The notes: generated by a model from the sequence alone, not told the origin. Counted from the first letter of the stretch, positions 8,175 to 17,820 are shown. The stretch is DNA of 64,000 bases from Vibrio tubiashii (GCF_028551255.1 NZ_CP117029.1:2852001-2916000); one strand, 5' to 3'. Numbers and translations: made by a program.

Positions 8175-9014
8175 TTAACTCCACCCCCATAACAGCGGGC
8201 TCTTAAATTTCGGTTTACTACTGTCGTAAGTGTCATGAATCGCATCGAACAAATGACCATTCGCTACCTGATCTTGTTTGTCGCTACTCGCCAGTAACAG
8301 AGCTTTATGGCAAATCTGATTAATCAGTCGTGGATAGCCCTTACTTGCCCGCCATATTGCCTTTTTGTGCGAGAGCAAAAATAGATTCTCGCTGCCGCCC
8401 GCTTTTTTCAAGCGACTCTCAATATAGGCGACGCACTCATCTAAAGTTAACCCACGCAGTTTGGCACTGAAGGTAATACGCTGACGAAACTGCCTTAGGT
8501 GATGACTGGCTAAACGCTCATCGAGTTCAGGCTGACCAAGCAAAATGGTCTGCAACAGCTTTTCTTGTTCTGTTTCTAAATTACCAAACAATCTGAGCAC
8601 TTCTAACGCATCATCACTCAACGCCTGCGCTTCATCGACTAAAACCACCACCTGTTTTTGCTCTCTTTTGAGTTCAATCAGGCGCTTTTGAATTTCATCA
8701 ACAATCGTCGCTTCATTGTCAGTGTTAAGACCCAGTTCACTTGCCACAGCTAAGCGCAACTGGCTACCATTCAAAGCAGGATTCGGCACAAAAACCAGTT
8801 GTACGCTCGGTTTAAAGTACTTAACCAGTACGCGGCAAATCATGGTTTTGCCTGTGCCCACCTCCCCAGTCACTTTGATCACACCTTCGCCCATTTCTAG
8901 CGCCGAGTTGACCATTTGAATCGCCTCATAATGTGGCGCTAACCCCAAAAACATCTCCGTATCTGGGGTGAGATGAAAAGGTAAACTTTCAAGGCCAAAG
9001 TGCTCAAGGTACAT
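8175..9014 (-). CDS. mshM: MSHA biogenesis ATPase MshM (ExeA-like AAA)
   Basis: 279 residues. The sequence opens with YLEHFGLESLPFHLTPD, the typical start of ExeA/GspA-type ATPases. Walker A GEVGTGKT is at 50-57 and Walker B VVVLVDEAQ at about 122-130, with sensor regions following (TILLGQPEL, RFRQRI). Unlike ExeA it has no long periplasmic peptidoglycan-binding tail. It is probably a cytoplasmic AAA+ protein helping secretin or pilus assembly. It is packed between mshL and mshN with gaps of only a few bases. Confidence 0.9.
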   Translation of the reverse strand: MYLEHFGLESLPFHLTPDTEMFLGLAPHYEAIQMVNSALEMGEGVIKVTGEVGTGKTMICRVLVKYFKPSVQLVFVPNPALNGSQLRLAVASELGLNTDNEATIVDEIQKRLIELKREQKQVVVLVDEAQALSDDALEVLRLFGNLETEQEKLLQTILLGQPELDERLASHHLRQFRQRITFSAKLRGLTLDECVAYIESRLKKAGGSENLFLLSHKKAIWRASKGYPRLINQICHKALLLASSDKQDQVANGHLFDAIHDTYDSSKPKFKSPLLWGWS

Positions 9015-9019
9015 AGTGA

Positions 9020-10684
9020 CTACTGCTCGTCAGGGAACCACTCTTGTAATAGATCTCGCGAGCGCTCAAGCTCTTTCTGCCATGTGTTAACGCCGACCAC
9101 TGAAGGCTTAAGCAAAATAACCAGTTCTGTTTTTTGAGTTAACTTAGTCGTGTTACGGAATAAATGCCCCAGTGCTGGTACATCACCTAAAAATGGCACT
9201 TTCGATACTTGATCAAAGGTGTTGGATTTCATCAAGCCACCAATCACAACCACATCGCCATCTTGAGCGCGAATCACTGAGTCCGACTCACGGATCGAGC
9301 TAGTTGCTAGTGGTAGCGTTAGGTTGGTATTGCCATAGCTGATCTCTTTACGCTCTTCATTTACATCAATTACTGCAGGGTGAACATGCAGTAAGACATT
9401 GCCTTGATCATCAATTTGCGGCGTAACGTCTAGCGAGATGCCGGAAAAGAAAGGAGTCAGTTCAACATCTGTCGAGGTATTGGTCGATGAAGTACTGGTA
9501 TCGGTATTGGATGAAAAATCAGTCACAAAGTAGCTGTCTGTACCTACCTTTATGACCGCTTTTTGGTTGTTTGAAGCCGTCACACGAGGGCTTGAAAGTA
9601 CATTCAAATCACCTTGCGTTGCCATAAAGCTCAGTACCGCTTCGAAGCTACCACTAGAAATCACCAAGTTCGACTGACCGCCTAAAAGAGTGCCAATTGA
9701 GTCTAGCCCTGGAAGCGTAGCAGGCACAATCGCACCAGCGGCATTCTTAACAATCGAGCCCTGACCAAGTGAGTAGTTGGTGCCGTTAGAAGAGAATGCT
9801 TTTGACCAGTTGATCCCTTGCTGATAGCCGTCACTTAACGTCACTTCTAATATTTTCGCTTCCAAAATCACTTGGCGATGCATACGTTGCTGAGAGACAC
9901 CTAAGAAGTTACGTACTTCTCGAATTTCATCGGGGAAAGCTCGCACTGTAATTACACTGGCTTGCGGAGTGACAACCACGCTTTGACCGTCACCTGAGCC
10001 AATCAGCTGCGCGACCGCTGTTTCTAGCTGAGGCCAAAAATCACTTTCACTGGTTGTTTCAATCTCAGTGCCACCCTTGACGTTGTTGCTACTGCGATTA
10101 TTCGAGTTAGAGTTCGACGATGATGTGGTACTTGACGAGCTTGAGCTCGACGAATTGTTATCTGTGTTAGTGATTGTCCCCGTCGAGATAGAAGTGAGGG
10201 AGCGCCCCGCGCGTTTAAACTGTAGGTAGTCGACTGGAATGGTCACTGTTCTAAGACCCGCAGGATAAATCTGAATGACATTGCCTACTTTGTCGATGTC
10301 ATAGCCATACATATCTTGTACAACTGACAACACTTCATCTAAAGAGACGTCATTTAGATTAACGGTAATATTGCCACTGACATTGGGGTGGATGGCCGCG
10401 CTGTACTGAGTGCCTTTGACTAAGCTGGCGAAAAAGGCTTTAGCATCAACACCGTTGGCTTTAATCCTAAAACGCTTAATGGTCTTAGATACCGCAGTCT
10501 CATCACTGCTAAGTTCAGGCATAAGATCAGCTTCAACCGAAGGTGGCAGCGTCTCTAGAGTACGGCTATTGTTTTCGTTAATCGCTTGATTAATTGCACC
10601 TTTCGCCTCGACAGGATCTCGATGTCCCATCGCACAACCGGCTAATAAGCTTGTAATCGTAATTGCTATCGCGAGTTTACGCAT
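9020..10684 (-). CDS. mshL: MSHA secretin MshL
   Basis: 554 residues. A lipoprotein signal ends in LLAGC with the lipid-acceptor Cys at 17. Residues 65-160 look like an STN/N0 domain, followed by a Ser/Asn/Thr-rich low-complexity stretch at about 172-208. The C-terminal 300 residues form the secretin domain (RQVILEAKILEVTLSDG, VLSSPRVTASNNQKAVIKVG, VVIGGLMKSN, PFLGDVPALGHLF). It forms the outer-membrane ring through which the pilus passes. The Ser/Asn stretch resembles a linker and may vary between strains. Confidence 0.95.
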   Translation of the reverse strand: MRKLAIAITITSLLAGCAMGHRDPVEAKGAINQAINENNSRTLETLPPSVEADLMPELSSDETAVSKTIKRFRIKANGVDAKAFFASLVKGTQYSAAIHPNVSGNITVNLNDVSLDEVLSVVQDMYGYDIDKVGNVIQIYPAGLRTVTIPVDYLQFKRAGRSLTSISTGTITNTDNNSSSSSSSSTTSSSNSNSNNRSSNNVKGGTEIETTSESDFWPQLETAVAQLIGSGDGQSVVVTPQASVITVRAFPDEIREVRNFLGVSQQRMHRQVILEAKILEVTLSDGYQQGINWSKAFSSNGTNYSLGQGSIVKNAAGAIVPATLPGLDSIGTLLGGQSNLVISSGSFEAVLSFMATQGDLNVLSSPRVTASNNQKAVIKVGTDSYFVTDFSSNTDTSTSSTNTSTDVELTPFFSGISLDVTPQIDDQGNVLLHVHPAVIDVNEERKEISYGNTNLTLPLATSSIRESDSVIRAQDGDVVVIGGLMKSNTFDQVSKVPFLGDVPALGHLFRNTTKLTQKTELVILLKPSVVGVNTWQKELERSRDLLQEWFPDEQ

Positions 10685-10699
10685 ACGTTTCCACTGACC

Positions 10700-11026
10700 T
10701 TACTGTTTCACTTCCAGAGAGAAGAGATTTAATTTCCACTGCTTGCCACCTCTAACCAAGGTCACAACTTCTGGTTTTATTTGACTCACTTTGTAGCCGC
10801 TCACTTGCTCCCCAGCAAGTACAACCTGACCATTGATAATGGCGCTACACCCCCCCGCTTCCTCGCAGACGATACTTTGTAGCTTAGGCACTGGCTTACG
10901 CTTTACTATTGTTGCCTTGCTCTGCTGAGGGCTCTGCCACCCCAGGGGGGCGGTTGGGTCTTGCGATGCCATGACATTTAGAGAGAGCCCAACGGTAAGT
11001 AACATAACGATTGTTCTAACCACCAA
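10700..11026 (-). CDS. mshK: MSHA biogenesis protein MshK
   Basis: 108 residues with a signal peptide (about 1-20, ending NVMA), then a small periplasmic domain containing a Cys pair (CEEAGGC) and a PilP/GspC-like fold signature (AIINGQVVLAGEQVSGYKV). It overlaps mshJ by 11 bases and ends 15 bases before mshL. By analogy with PilP it may connect the inner-membrane assembly to the secretin. Confidence 0.87.
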   Translation of the reverse strand: MVVRTIVMLLTVGLSLNVMASQDPTAPLGWQSPQQSKATIVKRKPVPKLQSIVCEEAGGCSAIINGQVVLAGEQVSGYKVSQIKPEVVTLVRGGKQWKLNLFSLEVKQ

Positions 11027-11666
11027 TAAACTCCTGCCTTGTTCCTAAGGTATACACCTCAAGCACTAAACGTGCTGTTGGGTACTCTTCTACTGAGTAA
11101 TGAAAGCTGCGCCAATAATATTTTACTGGTAACGCTTCGAGCGCCTCTAAATAATCAACAATGGCAAAATACTTACCCGTCAGCTCTAATCTGACAGGGT
11201 GTACGTAGTAACTGGCCAAATTTGAATTGCTTTCATTGCTGGCGATAGGCTCTGCCGTTTGAGACTCTAAAGAGACTAAGTGCAAACCTTTAGAGTCTGC
11301 CAGTACTTGTTCCAATAGCTGAGCCATTTGACTCGGCGCAATCAGGTTTTCGACAATCGCAGCCAATTGAGTTGACAGTTCTTGGCTCTCTACCATCAGC
11401 TGTTTGTACTCTTGATTCAGCTCTTGGTCTGGATCTTTTTGCAACTTTGCGGTCATCAGCAAGATATCTGCTTCTAAGCGCTGCACATTAAGCTTAGTCG
11501 AGGTAATGCGCTGTGAGGTTGCTCGATTTTGATCAAAAGCAGGTTCAATCAGCAATGTCAGCAACCCAAGGATAATAATCACAAAACCACACACTGTGAT
11601 TAAGCCCTTTTCTCTCGCGCTTAGTTGGACAAATCGATCACACCACTGCTGCCAGTACTGCTGCAT
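11016..11666 (-). CDS. mshJ: MSHA biogenesis protein MshJ (PilO/GspM-like)
   Basis: 216 residues. A short cytoplasmic segment (LSAREKGL) is followed by a single membrane helix at about 22-42 (LITVCGFVIIILGLLTLLI), a coiled-coil-like stretch (about 50-100), and a ferredoxin-like periplasmic domain. This is the layout of PilO/GspM proteins that form the inner-membrane alignment complex. It shares one base with the mshI end and overlaps mshK. Confidence 0.88.
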   Translation of the reverse strand: MQQYWQQWCDRFVQLSAREKGLITVCGFVIIILGLLTLLIEPAFDQNRATSQRITSTKLNVQRLEADILLMTAKLQKDPDQELNQEYKQLMVESQELSTQLAAIVENLIAPSQMAQLLEQVLADSKGLHLVSLESQTAEPIASNESNSNLASYYVHPVRLELTGKYFAIVDYLEALEALPVKYYWRSFHYSVEEYPTARLVLEVYTLGTRQEFIGG

Positions 11667-13108
11667 TATTTACTCTCCTGCTCAGTAGTCTTAAGCTCAA
11701 AGGTAATGATGTTCTGCTCATTGCGGCCAATTTTTAGCTTTTCAAACGTTCGCCCAACAAGGTTCAACTCGGTTTTGAACTGATTGACCCAGTTTGGTAT
11801 GGCTTTCGCTTCACGCGCTAAGCCATGCAAGTCCAACTGAGTGGCATTAATGGTGATGGAGTTTAATGAAATATCATTACGACCAAGTTGAGCTAACGAG
11901 CGCATCACCCCTGAGTAACCCAATTGTTGTGAGTCATCGAACTCGCCAACCGCTTGCAATGAATTACGCTTAGCCTCTATCTCTAGCTTAAGTCTAGCGA
12001 CTGCGGCGACTTTTGCGGGTGTCGGTTTATGCTGAGCGACACGTTGAGTCAAGCTCTCTGCCTGCTGCTTAAACTCGGCTTCTTGCGACAAATAGGTTTT
12101 AAGCTCAGAGTCCATTTGACTGTGCTGATATTTTAGTCCGGCATAACCTAGCCCTAACATTAGCGCCGTAACAAGCCAACCTAGCGCAACGTTTTGCAAA
12201 GTGAAATACTCTTTGCTCGGCTTTAAGTCATCAGGAAATAAGTTAATTTCCGCTTGCTCTAGCTTATTAGCACTTTCCGCTAGCACAGCACCGGATTCTT
12301 GTTCCACATCGGCAAGCGCAGCGACTTTTACACTTAGGCTATCGCCCAAGTTCTGTATTAGTTGCTGCTGCTCTTCTTCATCACAGCATACTTGTAACTG
12401 ATGAAGTGAAGCCCCCCGCATCTGAGAGGAGAGATAATCAATGGAACGTTGCAGCTCTAGGGCAAGACTATCAAGTTGTAGCGCGCTAGCCGCCATACCC
12501 GTCAAGGGGGCTACAACACCACGAATCGTCCTTTGAAAAGCGCATTGGGAGTCAACAAACGCGCTAATACGAAATGACCCTTGCTTACTTCTTTGCAGTA
12601 GCAAGAAGGTGGTCATATCCCCTGCGGAGTGTCCCCATACTTCGTCTTCAACCAATACTTCTGACAACTCAATCTTGAGTGCTTGCAAAGACTCATAAAG
12701 CCCAACAACCACTGCGCGTTGTAAGACGTAAACCTGAAGCTTGTTATTGACAGTAGTAGGGGCAGAATCGGCAACGATCTCTGTGACCTTTTCACTGATC
12801 AGATCTTTAACCAGGAACGGTAATGCACTTTTCAGTTCTTCAGGAGGAATGTTGGGCTTATCAAGCTGGAAGGTTTGATAAATATTGGCGTGCAAAACCA
12901 CTTTTAGCGAGATGTTGGCAATATTCGCATCACGTAAGGTTTTCAGTAACGTCTCTTGCCATGATATGCCTTCGATTGCCACTTGGGTCGGTAAGGAGAA
13001 GTCTGCTGAAGCAGAGAAAAAAAGCGCACTAGGTTGCACCACGACACAAACACCTGCCGTAGCCTGATTGCTGCTTTTAAACTTTCCTATCAAAGATTGA
13101 ATCTTCAT
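11666..13108 (-). CDS. mshI: MSHA biogenesis protein MshI (PilM/PilN-like)
   Basis: 480 residues from the ATG at 13108 (MKIQSLIGKF). An upstream in-frame TTG at 13132 would lie inside mshH and seems less likely. The first 300 residues resemble an actin-like PilM/GspL cytoplasmic domain; a membrane helix lies at about 308-328 (VALGWLVTALMLGLGYAGL), then a coiled-coil (about 330-390) and a PilN-like periplasmic part. It thus appears to combine PilM- and PilN-type functions in one chain. The start overlaps the mshH stop region. Confidence 0.88.
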   Translation of the reverse strand: MKIQSLIGKFKSSNQATAGVCVVVQPSALFFSASADFSLPTQVAIEGISWQETLLKTLRDANIANISLKVVLHANIYQTFQLDKPNIPPEELKSALPFLVKDLISEKVTEIVADSAPTTVNNKLQVYVLQRAVVVGLYESLQALKIELSEVLVEDEVWGHSAGDMTTFLLLQRSKQGSFRISAFVDSQCAFQRTIRGVVAPLTGMAASALQLDSLALELQRSIDYLSSQMRGASLHQLQVCCDEEEQQQLIQNLGDSLSVKVAALADVEQESGAVLAESANKLEQAEINLFPDDLKPSKEYFTLQNVALGWLVTALMLGLGYAGLKYQHSQMDSELKTYLSQEAEFKQQAESLTQRVAQHKPTPAKVAAVARLKLEIEAKRNSLQAVGEFDDSQQLGYSGVMRSLAQLGRNDISLNSITINATQLDLHGLAREAKAIPNWVNQFKTELNLVGRTFEKLKIGRNEQNIITFELKTTEQESK

Positions 13109-13116
13109 CTTTATAT

Positions 13117-15135
13117 CTACGCTTTGCGCCAACGGTTGCGGCGTCCAATTTGTACTTTGTTCTGCTTAACCTGCATAGGTTCTTTGCGCTCAACCACTTT
13201 TGGCTTAGGCAACATCTGCTGCTCCGCCGCCAAAAATCGCCCTTGAATGCCGTGAACACCAAGTTCAAGCATGGTTCTGTGCTCTTGTTTATTATCGACA
13301 CCTACGGCGATAACCTGAGTTTTTAGTCCCGCACATGCCCCGAGTAAACTGCGAACAAACAACTGGTTTTCATGACGTTGGTCGATTTTCTTGATTAAAC
13401 TTCGGTGTAGCTTCAGGTAGCTAACAGGGAACTCTTTTAGGTAGTGAGTACTCACAATAGAACGCCCAGCTTGACCAACAACAACGCTACTGCCTAAACC
13501 TGTAATCATTTTTGCAACCGGGCGAATATAATCTAAATGTTTAACCAAACGAGCTTCAGCAAATTCAAAAGATAGCCTAGCTCTTTGCTCGCTAGTCAGT
13601 TGCAGCAGCTCATCACGAAACCATTTAAAGAAACTCCGTTCGGCAAAAGGTATCACATGCAGGTTAATAGAGTAACTGTTTGAATCATTTGAATGTCTTA
13701 TATGGCGAATTATTGTTTTCACCACAGCTTTATCTAGTGTTGCTTCATAGCCGATGGACTCAACCGCTGAGTTAAACCGAGAGGCCTTTATGACCCCTTT
13801 TTCAGGATCATTAATGCGCGCAAACAGTTCAAAATGTTCGACGGAGGGCTCATTCCGTTTATCTAACAAGTAACAAGGTTGGGAAAAGATATAGAGTTGA
13901 TCTGGTTGTAGCGCAACATCCAATAGCGTGCGCCAACGAACACTGCCGCGCTCCTCATCCTGATTAACGTGTTTTTGAAAACGGCTCCATGTGTTGATTC
14001 TTTGCAGCTGAGCACTCTTCAATGCAGTCTCAGCTTCATCAAGAACCCGACCTTGGCTTTCGCCTTCGCGGTACATACTGACACCAATATGCACCCAATT
14101 GTCACTTTCTAATGGCGAAGGAGGCGCTAACTTAGCAAGTTGCTTAAGACATTGGGCAGCCACATTGGAGACTTCTTTACTCGAAAGATTTGGCGCAAAG
14201 ATTGCGAAATCAGAGCTGTAATAACGCGACAAAATCACATCCGGGTAACGCTGTATCACATTACTCAACCCTTCACCGACACTGATGAGAAAATCATTGG
14301 CGACCTGTTTATCGTGCTCTTCTTCAATTTGCTCCCAATCATCTACTCTTAGGATCAATATCCCACCGCGAGAACCGTGTTCAGATAGTGCCGCTTCTAA
14401 CTTGCTATCAAACAACACTCGGTTTGCCGCCCCGGTTAGCTGATCAAGAAACGTCTGGCTACGAATAAAGGTATCGAAACGGCTGCGCTCCTGGCGAGCA
14501 TCTTGCAACTCTTCAATAAGTCGGTCTAGTGCCTGACTTGCGGTAAACGGCCACTCTTTTTCATCGCCAACCGAATGATCTTCTACTCTTCCAGCGAGAA
14601 TCATCCTCCCGCGCTCTTCAAGTAGCTCGGACCCATGTAACTGCTCTTTTAGCCATTTGAGCCCTCTCACCAAGCAAAATACGATAAACGCAACCGCTAG
14701 GGTGATAGACCACAGAGCTTGGATTGAATAGCCATAACCGATATAAGGCGGTACCGCTTTGAAATGTATCCGATAACCTTGATTGCGCTCCAACGTATAC
14801 TCAGCTTCGTAGAGTAATGCGGCGTCAACTTTTGACGACGTATCTTTAAAACGGTAAATCACACCAAACTCAGACAGCAGCTCCATCTCAACGATATTGG
14901 ACGCTTGAAGCATTTTAGGCATCCATCTTTGCAGCGAGTAGGCGGCATCAGGGTCTTCCATCTCTTTATCCAGCACTTCCACAATGCCTTTGAGAGATTG
15001 ATCTAGATATTCTTGACCAAGACGTTTAAACGATAAGGTGCCACCTAAGAAAAGGATAAACATTGCACTAATAACGATCATGGTTACAAAAGCAACCAGT
15101 CGAGTACTGAGCTTTAAGGTAGGGGTATACCTCAT
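13117..15135 (-). CDS. mshH: MshH, CsrD-like protein with degenerate GGDEF and EAL domains
   Basis: 672 residues. Two membrane helices (about 12-33 and 135-157) flank a periplasmic loop, followed by a HAMP-like linker and coiled-coil, a GGDEF-type domain (about 220-390) and an EAL-type domain (about 400-645). The catalytic signatures are lost: the GGDEF site reads YSSDFAIFA and the EAL position reads ELFARIND. It should therefore neither make nor degrade c-di-GMP. E. coli CsrD, the homologue, targets CsrB/CsrC RNAs for RNase E decay. It is the first gene of the msh secretory group, though its own role in pilus assembly is doubtful. Confidence 0.9.
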   Translation of the reverse strand: MRYTPTLKLSTRLVAFVTMIVISAMFILFLGGTLSFKRLGQEYLDQSLKGIVEVLDKEMEDPDAAYSLQRWMPKMLQASNIVEMELLSEFGVIYRFKDTSSKVDAALLYEAEYTLERNQGYRIHFKAVPPYIGYGYSIQALWSITLAVAFIVFCLVRGLKWLKEQLHGSELLEERGRMILAGRVEDHSVGDEKEWPFTASQALDRLIEELQDARQERSRFDTFIRSQTFLDQLTGAANRVLFDSKLEAALSEHGSRGGILILRVDDWEQIEEEHDKQVANDFLISVGEGLSNVIQRYPDVILSRYYSSDFAIFAPNLSSKEVSNVAAQCLKQLAKLAPPSPLESDNWVHIGVSMYREGESQGRVLDEAETALKSAQLQRINTWSRFQKHVNQDEERGSVRWRTLLDVALQPDQLYIFSQPCYLLDKRNEPSVEHFELFARINDPEKGVIKASRFNSAVESIGYEATLDKAVVKTIIRHIRHSNDSNSYSINLHVIPFAERSFFKWFRDELLQLTSEQRARLSFEFAEARLVKHLDYIRPVAKMITGLGSSVVVGQAGRSIVSTHYLKEFPVSYLKLHRSLIKKIDQRHENQLFVRSLLGACAGLKTQVIAVGVDNKQEHRTMLELGVHGIQGRFLAAEQQMLPKPKVVERKEPMQVKQNKVQIGRRNRWRKA

Positions 15136-15253
15136 GAATCGAGAATTCCTTTTCTAAACAGACAATCGGTTTATTTATATTGAAGAGGCTAACAATCAAC
15201 TTGGTAACAAATAGAAGCTGATGACGACAATAGCCTTAGCCCTCTATTTACTA

Positions 15254-15287
15254 TATAAAAAAGCCGCGACTTGCGCGGCTTTTTTTC
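15254..15287 (-). terminator. Strong terminator downstream of ssb
   Basis: AAGCCGCG and CGCGGCTT form an 8-bp GC-rich stem around ACTTG, flanked on both sides by A/T runs (a run of A on the left and TTTTTTT on the right), so it can work in both directions. It begins 12 bases past the ssb stop and separates ssb from mshH. Confidence 0.88.
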
Positions 15288-15299
15288 AATAACAGACAC

Positions 15300-15836
15300 T
15301 TAGAATGGGATGTCGTCATCAAAATCCATTGGCGGCTCATTGTACTGAGGCTGAGCTTGTTGTGGTTGTGACTGCGGCTGTTGAGCAGGTTGATGCTGCA
15401 TTGCAGGCTGCTGAGGTTGTCCCCATCCACCTTGCTGAGGTTGCTGCTGTTGGCCCATACCTTGACCTGGAGCACCACCTTGAGCACGGCCACCAAGCAT
15501 TTGCATTACGCCGTTAAAGCCTTGAACGACAACTTCTGTTGTGTAGCGGTCTTGACCACTTTGATCTTGCCACTTACGAGTTTGAAGTTGGCCTTCAACG
15601 TAAACTTGAGAGCCCTTACGTAGATATTCACCAGCAACTTCAGCTAACTTGCCGAATAGTGCCACACGGTGCCATTCCGTTTTTTCACGCTGTTCACCAG
15701 TAGCTTTATCACGCCACGATTCAGACGTTGCGATAGTAATATTGGCTACAGCACCGCCACTTGGCATGTAACGTACTTCTGGGTCAGAACCCAGATTACC
15801 GACTAAAATAACTTTGTTAACTCCACGGCTAGCCAT
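15300..15836 (-). CDS. ssb: Single-stranded DNA-binding protein SSB
   Basis: 178 residues. The OB fold covers residues 1-110 ([20 protein letters not shown] at the start, then [19 protein letters not shown]). A Gly/Gln/Pro-rich flexible linker follows (about 115-168), ending in the acidic tip MDFDDDIPF that recruits replication and repair proteins. It binds ssDNA as a tetramer. No clear LexA box is visible in the 283 bases upstream, in contrast with uvrA here. It is divergent from the competence regulator gene at 16120. Confidence 0.97.
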   Translation of the reverse strand: MASRGVNKVILVGNLGSDPEVRYMPSGGAVANITIATSESWRDKATGEQREKTEWHRVALFGKLAEVAGEYLRKGSQVYVEGQLQTRKWQDQSGQDRYTTEVVVQGFNGVMQMLGGRAQGGAPGQGMGQQQQPQQGGWGQPQQPAMQHQPAQQPQSQPQQAQPQYNEPPMDFDDDIPF

Positions 15837-16119
15837 GTTTCGCTCCGTCTAACTTTGGTATTGATTAAGAAATAGCGCAATAGGATAACACGCTTTGCGC
15901 TCGGTACAAATCTCTGTCGCTACAATGTCTAGAATCGGGATCTTGCTATAACCTGCGCGGTGTAATTTTAGAGAAAACTCAAAACTTATCGAGATTGAGA
16001 AATCAGTTAATTACCGAATCACATGAAATAAAACGCAAAGCCTGCACCTCAATTCGCACATAGTTCCCCTTTAAGTCACTCTAAATAAAAACATAATCAA
16101 TGTCAGTAACGAGGGACTT

Positions 16120-16770
16120 ATGGCTAAAAACATCTATGCGCGAACTATTTACTTTCTCACAGAAAACAAGTCTGTAAATCCAATCATTGAACGCTTAGAG
16201 AGACGAATGGAGATCGCCATTCCGACAATGGCACCCAACGATTTGTTACTCGCCCTACAGCAGTATAAACATCGAATCTTAATCATTGATTATCAAGAAT
16301 ATACCCAACTGAAAAACGTGATTAGTGAACTCCCTTTGGCAGACAAGTCATTTGAAACCATCATTTTTAATGTCTCTCATCGCTTGACCACAGACGAACT
16401 ATTGGCATTTGGTCATTTGAAAGCGGTCTTCTACCAAGATATAGACATAGAGCAGCTCGTCAAAGGGTATGAAGGGGTTATCAATGGTGAAACCTGGTTG
16501 CCAAGAAAAGTCACGGCACAATTACTGTTCCACTATCGTAATGTTGTTGACACCCATACCACGCCCGCAACCGTCGACTTAACTACTAGAGAAATGCAGA
16601 TACTGCGTTGTTTAATGTCCGGGGCTTCCAATACCCAAATCGCCGACGATATGTTTATCAGTGAGTTCACCGTTAAATCTCATTTGCAGAAGGTTTTTAA
16701 GAAATTAAGCGTCAAAAATCGTGTTCAGGCTGCCGCTTGGGCCAAACAACATATGCGGCCAATGTCTTAA
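16120..16770 (+). CDS. qstR: LuxR/CsgD-family regulator, probable QstR (competence regulator)
   Basis: 216 residues with a good ribosome site (GAGGGA) before the ATG. The N-terminal 140 residues resemble a VpsT/CsgD receiver-like domain without the usual phospho-acceptor signature (ILIIDYQEY; AVFYQDIDIEQLVKG). The C-terminus is a LuxR-type helix-turn-helix (about 148-210: LTTREMQILRCLMSGASN, then FTVKSHLQKVFKKL). Its place between ssb and galU is exactly that of V. cholerae qstR, which joins TfoX and quorum sensing to switch on DNA-uptake genes. The QstR name rests on this synteny; the sequence alone says VpsT/CsgD family. Confidence 0.8.
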   Translation: MAKNIYARTIYFLTENKSVNPIIERLERRMEIAIPTMAPNDLLLALQQYKHRILIIDYQEYTQLKNVISELPLADKSFETIIFNVSHRLTTDELLAFGHLKAVFYQDIDIEQLVKGYEGVINGETWLPRKVTAQLLFHYRNVVDTHTTPATVDLTTREMQILRCLMSGASNTQIADDMFISEFTVKSHLQKVFKKLSVKNRVQAAAWAKQHMRPMS

Positions 16771-16775
16771 TTCTA

Positions 16776-16802
16776 AAACCAAGTTATATTTGGTTGTTTT
16801 TC
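16776..16802 (+). terminator. Weak terminator after the LuxR-family gene
   Basis: AACCAA and TTGGTT form a short stem around GTTATA, followed by GTTTTT, 6 bases past the stop. Stability is modest, so some read-through into galU is possible. Confidence 0.5.
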
Positions 16803-16887
16803 TAGATACTCGTTCATCAACAATTCACCTACCTTGTGGTATTGTTGCGCCAATTAAAGAATAAGTATCTATAGCAAAGGGTGAACC

Positions 16888-17763
16888 ATGATTAAAAAAT
16901 GCCTGTTTCCGGCAGCGGGTTACGGCACGCGTTTCCTACCAGCGACCAAATCAATGCCAAAAGAGATGATGCCGGTAGTCAACAAGCCGCTTATTGAATA
17001 TGGTGTTGAGGAAGCAATCCAAGCAGGCATGAATGGGATGTGTATTGTGACCGGCCGTGGCAAGCACTCAATCATGGATCACTTCGACAAGAACTATGAG
17101 CTTGAGCACCAGATCAGTGGCACCAACAAAGAAGAACTGTTGGTCGATATTCGCGATATTATCGAAAGTGCTAACTTCACCTACATTCGTCAGCGCGAGA
17201 TGAAAGGCTTAGGCCATGCAATTTTGACCGGCAAAGAGCTAGTCGGCGATGAGCCTTTTGCTGTCGTACTTGCAGACGACTTGTGTGTCAACGAACAAGA
17301 AGGTGTTTTGGCGCAAATGGTGGCACTGTTCAAGCAGTTCCGTTGTTCCATTGTCGCAGTGCAAGAAGTACCACAAGATGAGACCCATAAATACGGCGTC
17401 ATCTCAGGTGAAATGATCAAAGACGACATCTTCCGTGTCGATGACATGGTTGAAAAACCAGAGCCTGGTACAGCACCAAGTAACTTAGCCATCATTGGCC
17501 GCTATATTCTTACTCCAGATATTTTTGAACTGATCGAAAACACTGAACCGGGTAAAGGTGGTGAGATTCAAATTACAGATGCGTTGCTTAAACAAGCCAA
17601 AGCAGGCTGCGTATTAGCATACAAGTTCAAAGGTAAACGCTTTGACTGTGGTAGCGTCGAAGGTTATATCGAAGCGACGAACTACTGTTTTGAAAACATG
17701 TATTTAAAAGACGCACATAAATCTGAGTTAGGTAAACAAAAGACAACCAAAGAAAGCGCTTAG
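16888..17763 (+). CDS. galU: UTP-glucose-1-phosphate uridylyltransferase GalU
   Basis: 291 residues. The nucleotidyltransferase signature AAGYGTRFLPATKSMPKEM begins at residue 8, and VNKPLIEY, VLADDL and GEIQITDAL follow in the expected order. It makes UDP-glucose from UTP and glucose-1-phosphate for lipopolysaccharide, capsule and biofilm polysaccharide synthesis. A good ribosome site (AAAGGGTGA) precedes the ATG. A clear terminator follows, so it seems monocistronic or co-transcribed with the gene before it. Confidence 0.97.
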   Translation: MIKKCLFPAAGYGTRFLPATKSMPKEMMPVVNKPLIEYGVEEAIQAGMNGMCIVTGRGKHSIMDHFDKNYELEHQISGTNKEELLVDIRDIIESANFTYIRQREMKGLGHAILTGKELVGDEPFAVVLADDLCVNEQEGVLAQMVALFKQFRCSIVAVQEVPQDETHKYGVISGEMIKDDIFRVDDMVEKPEPGTAPSNLAIIGRYILTPDIFELIENTEPGKGGEIQITDALLKQAKAGCVLAYKFKGKRFDCGSVEGYIEATNYCFENMYLKDAHKSELGKQKTTKESA

Positions 17764-17790
17764 TTCACTTAGATGTAGTCATCACTTATC

Positions 17791-17820
17791 AAGGCAGCCT
17801 AATCGCTGCCTTTTCTTTTA
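17791..17820 (+). terminator. Terminator after galU
   Basis: AAGGCAGC and GCTGCCTT form an 8-bp stem around CTAATC, followed by TTTCTTTTA, 27 bases past the galU stop. Its tail runs into the LexA-like box of uvrA. Confidence 0.85.

Noticed and set aside
13109..13132. TTG at 13132 as mshI start
   Set aside because: Lies inside mshH and gives an unusual N-terminus; ATG at 13108 suits the family.
15837..16119. LexA box for ssb
   Set aside because: No CTGT-N8-ACAG or TACTG-N10-CAGTA match found by eye.
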